Positions 51,233-64,000 of a stretch of 64,000 nucleotides of DNA are shown one piece after another; the stretch's first letter is position 1; the number at the start of each line of letters is the position of its first letter. Source of the stretch: Hydra vulgaris (taxonomy: Eukaryota > Cnidaria > Hydrozoa > Anthoathecata > Hydridae); assembly GCF_038396675.1 (NCBI RefSeq), contig NC_088926.1:2430001-2494000 (forward strand), written 5' to 3'. A program made the position numbers and the translations under genes. Below the pieces are notes generated by a model. It did not search any database. It was given only the letters and a program-made list of their open reading frames with translations, and had not been told where the DNA came from.

Positions 51233-51425
51233 TTAAGGCTTGAATCGCTTTGCAATAAATTTGAAGTTGTTGTCGGCTTCAAGGCAGTTGTTTTTGTACG
51301 TTAAGTAGTTTGATTTAATAATGCTGTTGTGGTTTCAGTGGAAATTAGTTTCAAAGAAAGCATTAAAGGTAAGGTAGCAGTTGCAAATGTCAAAGTTGTT
51401 GTTGCAGTTTAAGAGTAAATGCTGA
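51233..51425 (-). pseudogene. Frameshifted remnant of the mucin-like coding tail
   Basis: Beyond the stop at 51426, the minus strand in another frame still reads mucin-like sequence: TATTTLTFATATLPL, STETTTALLNQTT, a TAA, then RTKTTALKPTTTSNLLQSDS, ending near 51233. So the repeat domain once ran further 3' and was cut by a frameshift. Codon usage is the same as in the main exon. Confidence 0.6.
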
Positions 51426-54400
51426 TTATACAGTTAATGTTGGATAGGGCCGAGAGGATGTAGATTTCGAAGTAATTGTGGTAGGTTGAGTAACAATTGC
51501 ATTAGAAATTATTGTTGTGAGTTGAGTAGTAGTTGCACGTTGAGTAGTAGTTATAAATTTTGAAAATGTTGTTGAAGGTTGAGTAATGCTAGAGGGTAGA
51601 TTAGATGTTCTAGGTTGAGTAGCACTTGTTGGCTGTGAGGTTGTGGTTATAGGTTGAGTAGCAGTACTTGACTTTGAAGTTGTTGTCGAATATTGAATAG
51701 TAGTTGTAGGTTGAGTAGATATTATTATCTTCGATGTTGTTGTAGGTTGAGTAGTAGTAGTTGGCTTTGCAGTTGTTGTGGTAGGTTGAGTAGTAGTTGT
51801 TGGTTTTGAAGTAGTTGTTGTAAGTTGAGTAGTAGTAGTAGTTGGCTTTGCAGTTGTCGTTGTAGGTTGAGTAGTAGTTGTAGATTGAGTGGTAGTTGTA
51901 TGTTGAGCAGATGTTTTAGGTTGTGTAGTAGTTGTTGGTTGTAAGGTTGTGAATTTAGGTTGAGTAATTGTACTTGAATTTGAAGTTGTTGTCGTATATT
52001 GAATAGTAGTTGCAGGTTGAGTAGTTGTTAAAATTTTCCATGTAGTTGTTGTAGATTGAGTAGAAGTAGTTGGCTTTGCAGTTGTTATGGTAGGTTGAGT
52101 AGTAGTTGTTGGCTTTGCAGCTGATGTGGTAGGTTGAGTAGTAGTTGTTGGTTTTGAGGATGTTGTTGTAAGTTGAGTAGTAGTTGGAGGTTGAGTAGTA
52201 GATGTAGGTTGAGTAGTGGTCTTAGGTTTAGCAGCAGTTGTAGGTTGAGTAGATGTTGTAGGTTGTGCAGTAGTTGATGCTTTTAAGGTTAAACTTATAG
52301 GTTGAGTATTCGTAGTAGCAATTAAAGTTGTTGTTGCAGGTTGTGTAATGATTGTTGGTTTAGTGGTAATTGTTAGTTTTGAAGTTGTTGTTGTAAGTTG
52401 AGTTGTAGTTGTAGGTTGAGCAGATGTTTTAGGTTGTGTGGTAGTTGTTAGTTGTGAAGTTGTGGTTATAGGTTGACTAGTAGAACCTGACTTTAAAGTT
52501 GTTGTTGTATATTGAATAGTAGTAGTAGGTTGAGCAGTTGTTGAAATTTTCGATGTTGTTGTTGTAGGTGTTTTAGGTTGTGTAGTAGTAATTGGTTGTG
52601 AGGTTGTAGGTTGAATAGTAGTTGAAGGTTGTGTAGTATTCATTGGCTTTAATGTTGTTGTTGCAGGTATTTTAGGTTGTGTAGTAGTAATTGGTTGTGA
52701 GGTTGTGGTTATAGGTTGAGTGTTAGTACTTGACTTTGAAAATGTTGTTGTATATTGAAGAGTAGTTGTAGGTTGAGTAGTTGTTAAAATTTTCAATGTT
52801 GTTGTTGTAGGTTGAGTAGCGGTATTTGGCTTTGCAGATGTTGTTGGTTGAGTAGTAAATGTTGGTTTTGAGGACGTTGCTGTAGGTTGAGTAGGTGTTG
52901 TAGGTTGAGTAGTAGTTGTTAGTTTTGAAGATTTTGTTGTAAGTTGAGTAGTAGTTGTAGGTTGAGTAGTTGTAGGTTGAGTAGTTGTAAAAACTTTTGA
53001 TGTTGTTGTTTTAGGCTGAGTAGTAGTTGGCTTTGCAGTTGTAGTGGTAGGTTGAGTAATAGTTGCTGGTTTTGAAGATGTTGATGTAAGTTGAGTAGTA
53101 GTTGTAGGTTGAGTAGTAGATGTAGGTTGAGTAGTGGTTAGAGATTGAGTAGCAGTTGTGGGTTGAGTAGATGTTGTAGGTTGTACGGTAGTTGTTGATT
53201 TTAAGGTTGAAGTTATAGTTTGAGTATTTGTAGTAGGAATTGAAGTTGTTGTTGCAGGTTGTGTAATGATTGTTGGTTTAGTAGTAATTATTGGTTTTGA
53301 AGTTGTTGTTGTAAGTTGAGTTGTAGTTGTAGGTTGAGCAGACGTTTTAGGTTGTGTAGTAGTTGTTGGTTGTGAGGTTTTGGTTATAGGTTGAGTAGTA
53401 CTACTTGACTTTGAAGTTGTTGTCGTATATTGAATAGTATTTGTAGGTTGAGTAGTGGATTTAAATGGAGTAGCAGTTGTGGGTTGAGTAGATGTTGTAG
53501 GTTGTACAGTAGTTGTTGATTTTACGGTTGATGTTGTAGGTTGAGTATTTGTGGTAGGAATTGAAGTTGTTGTTGCAGGTTGTGTAATGATTGTTGGTTT
53601 AGTAGTAATTGTTGGTTTTGAAGTTGTTGTTGTAGGTTGAGTAGTAGTTGTAGATTGAGTGGTAGTTGTAGGTTGAGCAGATGTTTTAGGTTGTGTAGTA
53701 GTTGTTGGTTGTGAGGTTTTGGTTATAGGTTGAGTAGTACTACTTGACTTTGAAGTTGTTGTCGTATATTGAATAGTATTTGTAGGTTGAGTAGTGGATT
53801 TAGATGGAGTAGCAGTTGTGGGTTGAGTAGATGTTGTAGGTTGTACAGTAGTTGTTGATTTTACGGTTGATGTTGTAGGTTGAGTATTTGTGGTAGGAAT
53901 TGAAGTTGTTGTTGCAGGTTGTGTAATGATTGTTGGTTTAGTAGTAATTGCAGGTTTTGAAGTTGTTGTTGTAGGTTGAGTAGTATTTGCAGATTGAGTG
54001 GTAGTTGTAGGTTGAGCAGATGTTTTAGGTTGTGTAGTAGTTGTTGGTTGTGAGGTTTTGGTTATAGGTTGAGTAGTACTACTTGACTTTGAAGTTGTTG
54101 TCGTATATTGAATAGTAGTTGTAGGTTGAGTAGTTGTAAAAACTTTTGATGTTGTTGTTGTAGGCTGAGTAGTAGGTGGCTTTGCAGTTATTGTGGTAGG
54201 TTGAGTAGTAGTTGCTGGTTTTGAAGATGTAGATTGAGTAGTGGTTTTAGGTTGAAAAGCAGTTGTGAATTGAGTAGATGTTGTAGGTTGTACAGTAGTT
54301 GTTGATTTTAAGGTTGAAATTATAGGATGAGTATTTGTAGTAGGAATTGGAGTCGTTGTTGCAGGTTGCGTAATGATTGTTGGTTTAGTAGTAATTGCAG

Positions 54401-57400
54401 GTTTTGAAGTTGTTGTTGTAGGTTGAGTAGTAGTTGTAGATTGAGTGGTAGTTGTAGGTTGAGCAGACGTTTTAGGTTGTGTAGTAGTTGTTGGTTGTGA
54501 GGTTTTGGTTATAGGTTGAGTAGTACTACTTGACTTTGAAGTTGTTGTCGTATATTGAATAGTATTTGTAGGTTGAGTAGTGGATTTAAATGGAGTAGCA
54601 GTTGTGGGTTGAGTAGATGTTGTAGGTTGTACAGTAGTTGTTGATTTTACGGTTGATGTTGTAGGTTGAGTATTTGTGGTAGGAATTGAAGTTGTTGTTG
54701 CAGGTTGTGTAATGATTGTTGGTTTAGTAGTAATTGCAGGTTTTGAAGTTGTTGTTGTAGGTTGAGTAGTAGTTGTAGATTGAGTGGTAGTTGTAGGTTG
54801 AGCAGATGTTTTAGGTTGTGTAGTAGTTGTTGGTTGTGAGGTTTTGGTTATAGGTTGAGTAGTACTACTTGACTTTGAAGTTGTTGTCGTATATTGAATA
54901 GTAGTTGTAGGTTGAGTAGTTGTAAAAACTTTTGATGTTGTTGTTGTAGGCTGAGTAGTAGGTGGCTTTGCAGTTATTGTGGTAGGTTGAGTAGTAGTTG
55001 CTGGTTTTGAAGATGTAGATTGAGTAGTGGTTTTAGGTTGAAAAGCAGTTGTGAATTGAGTAGATGTTGTAGGTTGTACAGTAGTTGTTGATTTTAAGGT
55101 TGAAATTATAGGATGAGTATTTGTAGTAGGAATTGGAGTCGTTGTTGCAGGTTGCGTAATGATTGTTGGTTTAGTAGTAATTGCAGGTTTTGAAGTTGTT
55201 GTTGTAGGTTGAGTAGTATTTGTAGATTGAGTGGTAGTTGTAGGTTGAGCAGACGTTTTAGGTTGTGTAGTAGTTGTTGGTTGTGAGGTTTTGGTTATAG
55301 GTTGAGTAGTACTACTTGACTTTGAAGTTGTTGTCGTATATTGAATAGTATTTGTAGGTTGAGTAGTGGATTTAAATGGAGTAGCAGTTGTGGGTTGAGT
55401 AGATGTTGTAGGTTGTACAGTAGTTGTTGATTTTACGGTTGATGTTGTAGGTTGAGTATTTGTGGTAGGAATTGAAGTTGTTGTTGCAGGTTGTGTAATG
55501 ATTGTTGGTTTAGTAGTAATTGTTGGTTTTGAAGTTGTTGTTGTAGGTTGAGTAGTAGTTGTAGATTGAGTGGTAGTTGTAGGTTGAGCAGATGTTTTAG
55601 GTTGTGTAGTAGTTGTTGGTTGTGAGGTTTTGGTTATAGGTTGAGTAGTACTACTTGACTTTGAAGTTGTTGTCGTATATTGAATAGTATTTGTAGGTTG
55701 AGTAGTGGATTTAGATGGAGTAGCAGTTGTGGGTTGAGTAGATGTTGTAGGTTGTACAGTAGTTGTTGATTTTACGGTTGATGTTGTAGGTTGAGTATTT
55801 GTGGTAGGAATTGAAGTTGTTGTTGCAGGTTGTGTAATGATTGTTGGTTTAGTAGTAATTGCAGGTTTTGAAGTTGTTGTTGTAGGTTGAGTAGTATTTG
55901 CAGATTGAGTGGTAGTTGTAGGTTGAGCAGATGTTTTAGGTTGTGTAGTAGTTGTTGGTTGTGAGGTTTTGGTTATAGGTTGAGTAGTACTACTTGACTT
56001 TGAAGTTGTTGTCGTATATTGAATAGTAGTTGTAGGTTGAGTAGTTGTAAAAACTTTTGATGTTGTTGTTGTAGGCTGAGTAGTAGGTGGCTTTGCAGTT
56101 ATTGTGGTAGGTTGAGTAGTAGTTGCTGGTTTTGAAGATGTAGATTGAGTAGTGGTTTTAGGTTGAAAAGCAGTTGTGAATTGAGTAGATGTTGTAGGTT
56201 GTACAGTAGTTGTTGATTTTAAGGTTAAAATTATAGGATGAGTATTTGTAGTAGGAATTGGAGTCGTTGTTGCAGGTTGCGTAATGATTGTTGGTTTAGT
56301 AGTAATTGCAGGTTTTGAAATTGTTGTTGTAGGTTGAGTAGTAGTTGTAGATTGAGTGGTAGTTGTAGGTTGAGCAGACGTTTTAGGTTGTGTAGTAGTT
56401 GTTGGTTGTGAGGTTTTGGTTATAGGTTGAGTAGTACTACTTGACTTTGAAGTTGTTGTCGTATATTGAATAGTAGTTGTAGGTTGAGTAGTTGTAAAAA
56501 CTTTTGATGTTGTTGTTGTAGGCTGAGTAGTAGGTGGCTTTGCAGTTATTGTGGTAGGTTGAGTAGTAGTTGCTGGTTTTGAAGATGTAGATTGAGTAGT
56601 GGTTTTAGGTTGAAAAGCAGTTGTGAATTGAGTAGATGTTGTAGGTTGTACAGTAGTTGTTGATATTAAGGTTAAAATTATAGGATGAGTATTTGTAGTA
56701 GGAATTGGAGTCGTTGTTGCAGGTTGCGTAATGATTGTTGGTTTAGTAGTAATTGCAGGTTTTGAAGTTGTTGTTGTAGGTTGAGTAGTAGTTGTAGATT
56801 GAGTGGTAGTTGTAGGTTGAGCAGACGTTTTAGGTTGTGTAGTAGTTGTTGGTTGTGAGGTTTTGGTTATAGGTTGAGTAGTACTACTTGACTTTGAAGT
56901 TGTTGTCGTATATTGAATAGTATTTGTAGGTTGAGTAGTGGATTTAAATGGAGTAGCAGTTGTGGGTTGAGTAGATGTTGTAGGTTGTACAGTAGTTGTT
57001 GATTTTACGGTTGATGTTGTAGGTTGAGTATTTGTGGTAGGAATTGAAGTTGTTGTTGCAGGTTGTGTAATGATTGTTGGTTTAGTAGTAATTGTTGGTT
57101 TTGAAGTTGTTGTTGTAGGTTGAGTAGTAGTTGTAGATTGAGTGGTAGTTGTAGGTTGAGCAGATGTTTTAGGTTGTGTAGTAGTTGTTGGTTGTGAGGT
57201 TTTGGTTATAGGTTGAGTAGTACTACTTGACTTTGAAGTTGTTGTCGTATATTGAATAGTATTTGTAGGTTGAGTAGTGGATTTAGATGGAGTAGCAGTT
57301 GTGGGTTGAGTAGATGTTGTAGGTTGTACAGTAGTTGTTGATTTTACGGTTGATGTTGTAGGTTGAGTATTTGTGGTAGGAATTGAAGTTGTTGTTGCAG

Positions 57401-60145
57401 GTTGTGTAATGATTGTTGGTTTAGTAGTAATTGCAGGTTTTGAAGTTGTTGTTGTAGGTTGAGTAGTATTTGCAGATTGAGTGGTAGTTGTAGGTTGAGC
57501 AGATGTTTTAGGTTGTGTAGTAGTTGTTGGTTGTGAGGTTTTGGTTATAGGTTGAGTAGTACTACTTGACTTTGAAGTTGTTGTCGTATATTGAATAGTA
57601 GTTGTAGGTTGAGTAGTTGTAAAAACTTTTGATGTTGTTGTTGTAGGCTGAGTAGTAGGTGGCTTTGCAGTTATTGTGGTAGGTTGAGTAGTAGTTGCTG
57701 GTTTTGAAGATGTAGATTGAGTAGTGGTTTTAGGTTGAAAAGCAGTTGTGAATTGAGTAGATGTTGTAGGTTGTACAGTAGTTGTTGATTTTAAGGTTAA
57801 AATTATAGGATGAGTATTTGTAGTAGGAATTGGAGTCGTTGTTGCAGGTTGCGTAATGATTGTTGGTTTAGTAGTAATTGCAGGTTTTGAAATTGTTGTT
57901 GTAGGTTGAGTAGTAGTTGTAGATTGAGTGGTAGTTGTAGGTTGAGCAGACGTTTTAGGTTGTGTAGTAGTTGTTGGTTGTGAGGTTTTGGTTATAGGTT
58001 GAGTAGTACTACTTGACTTTGAAGTTGTTGTCGTATATTGAATAGTAGTTGTAGGTTGAGTAGTTGTAAAAACTTTTGATGTTGTTGTTGTAGGCTGAGT
58101 AGTAGGTGGCTTTGCAGTTATTGTGGTAGGTTGAGTAGTAGTTGCTGGTTTTGAAGATGTAGATTGAGTAGTGGTTTTAGGTTGAAAAGCAGTTGTGAAT
58201 TGAGTAGATGTTGTAGGTTGTACAGTAGTTGTTGATATTAAGGTTAAAATTATAGGATGAGTATTTGTAGTAGGAATTGGAGTCGTTGTTGCAGGTTGCG
58301 TAATGATTGTTGGTTTAGTAGTAATTGCAGGTTTTGAAGTTGTTGTTGTAGGTTGAGTAGTAGTTGTAGATTGAGTGGTAGTTGTAGGTTGAGCAGACGT
58401 TTTAGGTTGTGTAGTAGTTGTTGGTTGTGAGGTTTTGGTTATAGGTTGAGTAGTACTACTTGACTTTGAAGTTGTTGTCGTATATTGAATAGTATTTGTA
58501 GGTTGAGTAGTGGATTTAGATGGAGTAGCAGTTGTGGGTTGAGTAGATGTTGTAGGTTGTACAGTAGTTGTTGATTTTACGGTTGATGTTGTAGGTTGAG
58601 TATTTGTGGTAGGAATTGAAGTTGTTGTTGCAGGTTGTGTAATGATTGTTGGTTTAGTAGTAATTGCAGGTTTTGAAGTTGTTGTTGTAGGTTGAGTAGT
58701 ATTTGCAGATTGAGTGGTAGTTGTAGGTTGAGCAGATGTTTTAGGTTGTGTAGTAGTTGTTGGTTGTGAGGTTTTGGTTATAGGTTGAGTAGTACTACTT
58801 GACTTTGAAGTTGTTGTCGTATATTGAATAGTAGTTGTAGGTTGAGTAGTTGTAAAAACTTTTGATGTTGTTGTTGTAGGCTGAGTAGTAGGTGTTGGTT
58901 TTGAGGATGTTGTTGTAAGTTGAGTAGTATTTGGAGATTGATTAGTAGTTAAAGATTGAGTTGTGGTTGTAGGTCGAGTAGTAGTTGAAGGCTGTGTAGT
59001 ATTTATAGGCTTTGATGTTGTTGTTGTAAGTTGAGCAGATGTTTTAGGTTGTGTAGTAGTAATTGGTTGTGAGGTTGTGGTTATAGGTTGAGTATTAGTA
59101 TTTGACTTGGAAGTTGTTGTTGTATATTTAATAGTAGTTGTAGGTTGAGTATTTGTTAAAATTTTCGATATTGTTGTTGTAGATTGTGTAGTAGTTGTAG
59201 GTTGAGTAGTGGGTGTAGGATGAGTAGTGGTTTTAGGTTGAATGGTAGTTGTGGGTTGAGTAGATGTTGTAGGTTGTGCAGTAGTTGTTGCCTTTAAGGT
59301 TGAAGTTATAGGTTGAGTATTAATAGTAGGAATTGAAGTTGTCGTTGCAGGTTGTGTAGCGATTGTTGGTTTAGTAGTAAATGATAGTTTCGATGTAGTT
59401 GTTGTAGGTTGAGTATTAGTAGTTGGCTTTGCATTTGCTGTTGTAGGTTGAGTAGTAGTTGTTGGTTTTGAGGATGTTGTTGTAGATTGAGTAGTATTTG
59501 GAGATTGATTAGTAGTTGTAGGTTGAGTTGTGTTTGTAGGTCGAGTATTACTTATAGGTTGAATAGTAGTTGAAGGTTGTGTAGTATTTATAGGCTTTGA
59601 TGTTATTGTTGGGTATTTAATAACTGTTGTAGGTTGAGTAGTTGTTAAAATTTTCGAAGTTGTTGTTGTAGATTGAATAGTAGTAACTGGCTTTGTAGTT
59701 GTTGTTGAAGGTTGAGTAGTAGTTGTTCGCTTTGAAGTTGTAGTTGTTGGTTGAGTAGTAGTTGTTGGCTCCGCAGGTGGTGTTGTAGTTCGAGTTGTAG
59801 TTGTTGGCTTTGATGTTGTTTCTGTGGGCTTTTTAGTAGTTGTTTGCTTTGGTGTTGTTGTTGTAGGTTCTTTAGTAGTTGTTGACTTGGTAGTTGTTGT
59901 TTTAGGTTTAGTTGTAGTTGTTGGTTTTGATGTTGTTATTTTAATTTGAGTGGATGTTGTAGGTCGAGTAGTAGTTGTTGATTTCGCAGTTGTTGTTTTA
60001 GGTTGTGTAGTAGTTGCTGGCTTTAAAGTTGTTATTGTCTGTTGAGTAGTAGTTGCTGATTTTACAGAAGCTAGTGTTGTTTGGGTAGTTGTTGAATTTG
60101 AAGCTGTTCTTGATTGATATATAATTGAACTTGTTGTCATTATAT
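51426..60145 (-). CDS. Giant Thr/Pro/Ser/Gln-rich mucin-like exon, 2,904+ codons
   Basis: One open frame of over 8.7 kb on the minus strand consists of short repeats: TTTTQPTTTT, TTTSKP, TIQYTTTTSKSSSTTQPI and similar. I see no cysteine or tryptophan. Such sequence is a heavily O-glycosylated extracellular mucin-type domain in animals; that role is inferred from composition only. Longer units are nested: a VFTTTQPTTTIQYTTTTSK block, a TNTIQYTTTTSK block, and a superrepeat of about 1,572 bp (524 codons; compare 56661 with 58233). The first 150 and last 900 or so codons are more irregular. The ATG at 60140 is probably internal: it lies just after a CAG acceptor (exon start 60145, preceded by TATATTTTTCAG), and no signal peptide is encoded here, so upstream exons are expected (see 63708-63752). 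The stop at 51426 may be a later truncation. Confidence 0.85.
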
Positions 60146-60169
60146 CTGAAAAATATAGAAAATATGTAA

Positions 60170-60600
<431 letters not shown>

Positions 60601-62125
60601 GTATATATATTTTAAATTAATGAATAATATACTTTGATAAATTAGCATAAGGCGTGGTGATTTCCAGAATAGCAGATTCAATATAATTAATTTTTTTTTT
60701 CTTGAACAATAAATAACTGGAAATAATTTAAGTTTTATAAAATCAGTTACATGATGAGAAACAACATCTAACTTTTAAACTGGTTATAAAAATGTAAATA
60801 AACTTGGTTTATTAACATTTTTATAATCAGCCATCTTTAACTTTGATTTTTTTGCTTCTACACATTCACTTTAGTATTAACTACGGGAACCAAGAGTTAG
60901 TTTTTTCTATCATCTTAAAAACTTTTTTATTTATGTCATAAATAACTATATTTTTTGCCATGACTTGTACTGCTAAACATTTTTCCTAATAAAATTCGCA
61001 GCAATTCTTAAAACTTTGAAGATTAAGAAGATCAACTAAGATTTAGTTGATCTTCTTCCTAAGATTTTCATTGTGCTTAGATGCTTTTTCTGTAATAGCA
61101 ACAATAAAAAACACACTTAACCCATCAGCTTTTGAAGCCTCTTTTATTTTAAATATATTTCATTCAATGCCACTTTAAAACCCAAGACTTTTTCTAAATA
61201 TAGAACACATTTCATGGTTTTACGCTATTTTTGTTTGTAGTGCCAGCTTCAATAGTTAATGTTCACCCATGGGTGGTAATAGTGAACTTGTACCTCTAAA
61301 AATATTTTTCATTTCTCTTTTGGTTTTTTGAATACTTAAAGCAACACGTTATGCAATTACTGATAATAATGCATTTGCTGCATTGACAAAATTTTTTTCG
61401 CATTGAATTTGAACATTTTTAAATGAGTGGATGAAAAAATAAAGATTTTTTTAAACAAATGCTACAAACACTTCAGGATGGTTTGCTTCTGAACATAGCT
61501 GTCCTAAATAAAAATTTCTATTTTTTCTTCAATAGCTTTGGTTGTTTTTTGAAGTTTTTTACCAAAAGCTTTAGAACAAACATCATATATATTGCTAAAT
61601 AACACTTAAGTTGTTGCACACCAGAGTATGTTTAAGAGCAAAAAACATTGTGTTTTGATAGCTATTTTGCTGAAAATGGCTGATATTTTTAAATAATCTA
61701 TTATTTGAATTTCATACATTTTTTCATTCTTACTAATCAAATATTTACTTTCATATATGCAACTTTGTAACTAAAATATAAAATAAACTCTGATGAGGTA
61801 TTATCTCTTACTATTACATTGATTTTTTCAAGTAGTCCTTAACGCTCAAGACACTCATAAATTTAGAAAGATTGGTTGCATCATGGCAATTGTATGGAAA
61901 CCTTTAAACAAACATGAAGTTGCTTTATATCTTCTGTGACGAAGTGTGCTGCCTGATGTAATCAACATTATCTAGAGATTCACATGTAAGTATTTTTAAT
62001 AACATGGTTAGCTTGCTAGAAGAGAACTTTATCTGTTACTTTTTGGTAAATATTAAAAATTTCAATTATTAGGGAAGTATACCTTGGCTCAAAAAACTGA
62101 AGTAACCTATCAAAACCAGGATTTT
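60601..62125. other. Non-coding stretch, probable intron
   Basis: No supported gene. A perfect 15-bp hairpin (AAGAAGATCAACTAA, loop GAT) is at 61025-61057. Base composition is slightly less AT-rich than the left of the window. Confidence 0.5.
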
Positions 62126-62129
62126 TTTT

Positions 62130-62345
62130 GTGAGGTTAATAAGGCACTCCATGAAGGTTTTTGGTCTTGCTAAAGAGCACCATGGAAGAGCATTTAACTA
62201 GAAAGCTCACATTTCTTTCCATGCCAATATCACCTATTTGGCCAGTGCCAGAATCATACCTTGGACCTTTTTGGTTCTGAGCCAGAATTCTAATTACTGG
62301 ATTTGGATTCTCTACCTTGCTAACATGTTGGTTATCAGTGCATAA
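62130..62345 (-). mobile_element. Decayed SINE of the second tRNA-derived family
   Basis: On the plus strand, GGTCTTGCTAAAGAGCACCA, AGAGCATTTAACTAGAAAGC, TCACATTTCTTTCC and TTGGCCAGTGCCAGAATCAT follow the order of the 49645-49823 copy (AGTCC...GAGCACCGCTGAAGAGCATT...GGAAGTTCACGCCTCCTTCC...CCAGCGG). The B box is degraded (AGAATCATACC). Confidence 0.65.
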
Positions 62346-63700
62346 ACATTTTAGCAATAGACCTTGTAATTTTTATTGCCCCAAATCTGTAGATGTGAGA
62401 GGATTGGTCTTTGCAAACACTTGGTTATCGTTGGTTGATTATGAAATAAAGGTCTAGGCCTAATTTTTCCAGAACTGAGTGCAGAAGAAGACCTTCTTGT
62501 GTTGGTTTTGGTGCTCTCAAATCTAGGAATTTGATTTATGAATACAGGTGTAAGTGCAGTAAACTATTGTTCCTTAGGTGCAAGGTTATAGGACTTTCAA
62601 AAGTAAGGTCAGGACTGGAATTAGAATATGAGCATGCATTAGAGCTATCCTTCCATACATTTAAGCCAACAAAGCTATTTTTAGCTTGTTTCTAATTTTT
62701 GATATAAAATTTATGAAAAGTTCTTTGTTCAAATGCATCTTTGATGCTGCATATGACTAAGAAATTTCACCACCAACCCTGGATATAAATGTTTTGCAAA
62801 AGTTGCATAATGCAGTGTTAGTTTCATTTACATTGATTGTACTTTTTGTTTCGGCATTGTGATCAATCAATATATATGTATATATTCTGAAATAAAAATA
62901 ACATTTTCAACAACAAATAACAATAATAATAAAAGCAATAACAAATATTATAATAATACAATAATTTTTATAAATAAATAACAATGCTTTTTGTTATTTA
63001 CTGCAGTGAGAGTGTACACCTTTATTTCAATAGAATATACTCAAGGGAGCATTTATAAAAGTGAAGTTGTTAAAGAGGAAAAATAACAATTTAAAAGAAA
63101 AAAAAGTTTTTTTGTTTCCAAAAATTCCTTGAGAATCAGTAGAATGGGTGGAATTGGAATTGGCCACTCTATAATATATACATATACAAATACTATTGGG
63201 CACTTAGGTAAGTAATCTGATGCCATACTGAATTAGGGAGCTTTGAGTACATACATTACCTGACTAAGGAAAACATGCAAAGAAACGCCTCTATCTGACT
63301 TGAGGGTTGGGTTGGGGCAGTAATTGCTATATTCATTACTTTTTGATTTCTTTTTTTCCAAAAAAATCTGTATAGATTCAAGTCAGCATTTTGCTGATTT
63401 GACTAAATGCTGATCTAAATATGCAAAAGTAAGTGTATGTATATACATAGCATATAAATATACATCTGGTGACACTTTTTGTTAGTCTAATTCCATACTG
63501 TTTTTTTTTCAAAAAAAAAAAAGAATTGCTGCTTCAATCCAAATCCTTAGTCAAAATAATGGTACTCCTTGCATGTTCTCCCTATTTAATCAGAGTCATT
63601 AATAATTTTTTTTCAAATTTGATCGAGAAAAAAATTAAAATTAAATATCTGTTCATGTTATATTTTCTATTTATAAAATAATTATTTTTAAATATTGTGC
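62346..63700. other. Non-coding stretch
   Basis: No supported gene or RNA. A short poly-A/poly-T hairpin-like tract occurs at about 63500-63523. Confidence 0.45.
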
Positions 63701-63707
63701 TATTTAC

Positions 63708-63752
63708 CTGAACATTTTAAAATGCCATCACAAGATGCTGTACATTTAGAAA
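63708..63752 (-). CDS. Candidate small Cys-bearing exon upstream of the mucin exon (partial)
   Basis: A 45-base minus-strand segment is bounded by an acceptor (TATTTTAG before TTTCTAAATG) and a donor (TTCAG then GTAAAT). In the frame SKCTASCDGILKCS it leaves one base (G); joined to the exon starting at 60145 (ATATAATG) this gives D-I-M-T-T-S in the mucin frame. The exon is phase 1-1, common in extracellular modular proteins, and has three cysteines. Alternatively it continues upstream without an intron into the hydrophobic MLILVFLPLFYFLVF, which could serve as a signal peptide. One-in-three phase matches happen by chance, so this is a hypothesis. Confidence 0.35.
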
Positions 63753-63869
63753 CTAAAATAAAAAATGTATTTTTAAAAACTAAAAAATAAAACAACGGTA
63801 AAAAAACCAAAATAAGCATTTTATATATAAAATACAAAAACATTCCATATTTCTGTATTGTGTTCCGCA

Positions 63870-64000
63870 TTTCATGTCTTTTAAATATAAAACATATGAA
63901 GTACAAATACATTTTGTGTTTTTATATTTCAGGTATAAAACATAAAACACAAATACACTCTGCGTTTTATGTGTTTTAAGTATAAAACATAAAAAATACA
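63870..64000. repeat. Minisatellite, about 50-bp unit, cut by window end
   Basis: Units sharing TTTTAA(A/G)TATAAAACATA, with TACAAATACATTTTGTGTTT or CACAAATACACTCTGCGTTT, recur at about 63888, 63933 and 63976. Confidence 0.7.

Overview
The window looks like accessory, repeat-dominated DNA from a cnidarian, most likely a Hydra-type hydrozoan. It is very AT-rich, with long (TA)n arrays, spliced multi-exon transposase genes, tRNA-derived SINEs, an intact LINE with a poly(A) tail, and protein families I know mainly from Hydra and other cnidarians. The genus is an inference. Nothing prokaryotic or organellar was seen. Almost every recognisable gene belongs to a mobile element; the one clear exception is a giant threonine-rich mucin-like exon at the right.

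Layout. 1-12 kb: non-coding repeats (a 336-bp foldback, a 133-bp tandem duplication, two decayed LINE pieces, MITE-like elements, and copies of one long dispersed repeat, one of which has grown an 11-bp minisatellite). 12.3-14.6 kb: a broken THAP/P-element-type transposase. 15-20.6 kb: TA arrays, two tRNA-type SINEs, a decayed multi-exon gene with a GEQGGESIH motif, and a 5'-truncated LINE copy. 21-24.4 kb: a decayed multi-exon gene of an unclassified GDFAEN/TDGC family. 26.6-33.9 kb: a 7.3-kb PIF/Harbinger transposon with TAA target duplications, carrying a MADF-BESS gene and a DDE nuclease gene, both inactivated. Nested in the nuclease gene is a 3.8-kb element with an exact 8-bp target duplication and an intact five-exon, 858-residue transposase. 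34.3-38 kb: a hAT remnant and a piggyBac pseudogene. 39.7-43.4 kb: a near-complete LINE with an intact 995-residue endonuclease/reverse transcriptase ORF. 43.6-45.7 kb: a decayed relative of the intact nested transposase. 46-50 kb: dispersed repeat, palindromic TA arrays and a head-to-head SINE pair. 51.4-60.1 kb (minus strand): one open exon of 2,904 Thr/Pro/Gln/Ser codons. 60.2-64 kb: TA arrays, mostly featureless sequence, and a possible small upstream exon of the mucin gene.

How the parts relate. The PIF/Harbinger element is a two-gene system (DNA-binding MADF protein plus nuclease) that has died from stops, frameshifts and an insertion. The nested element inside it has no visible lesion, so it looks young. 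Its ends, splice phases and D-D-CxxH-E spacing fit a hAT-like transposase whose sequence is unlike standard hAT proteins; it is the best candidate here for an under-described system. The LINE also looks recently active: its truncated copy at 20.2 kb differs from it at one position seen by eye. The mucin-like exon is built of nested repeats, including a superrepeat of about 1,572 bp, and its splice phase matches a cysteine-bearing candidate exon at 63.7 kb.
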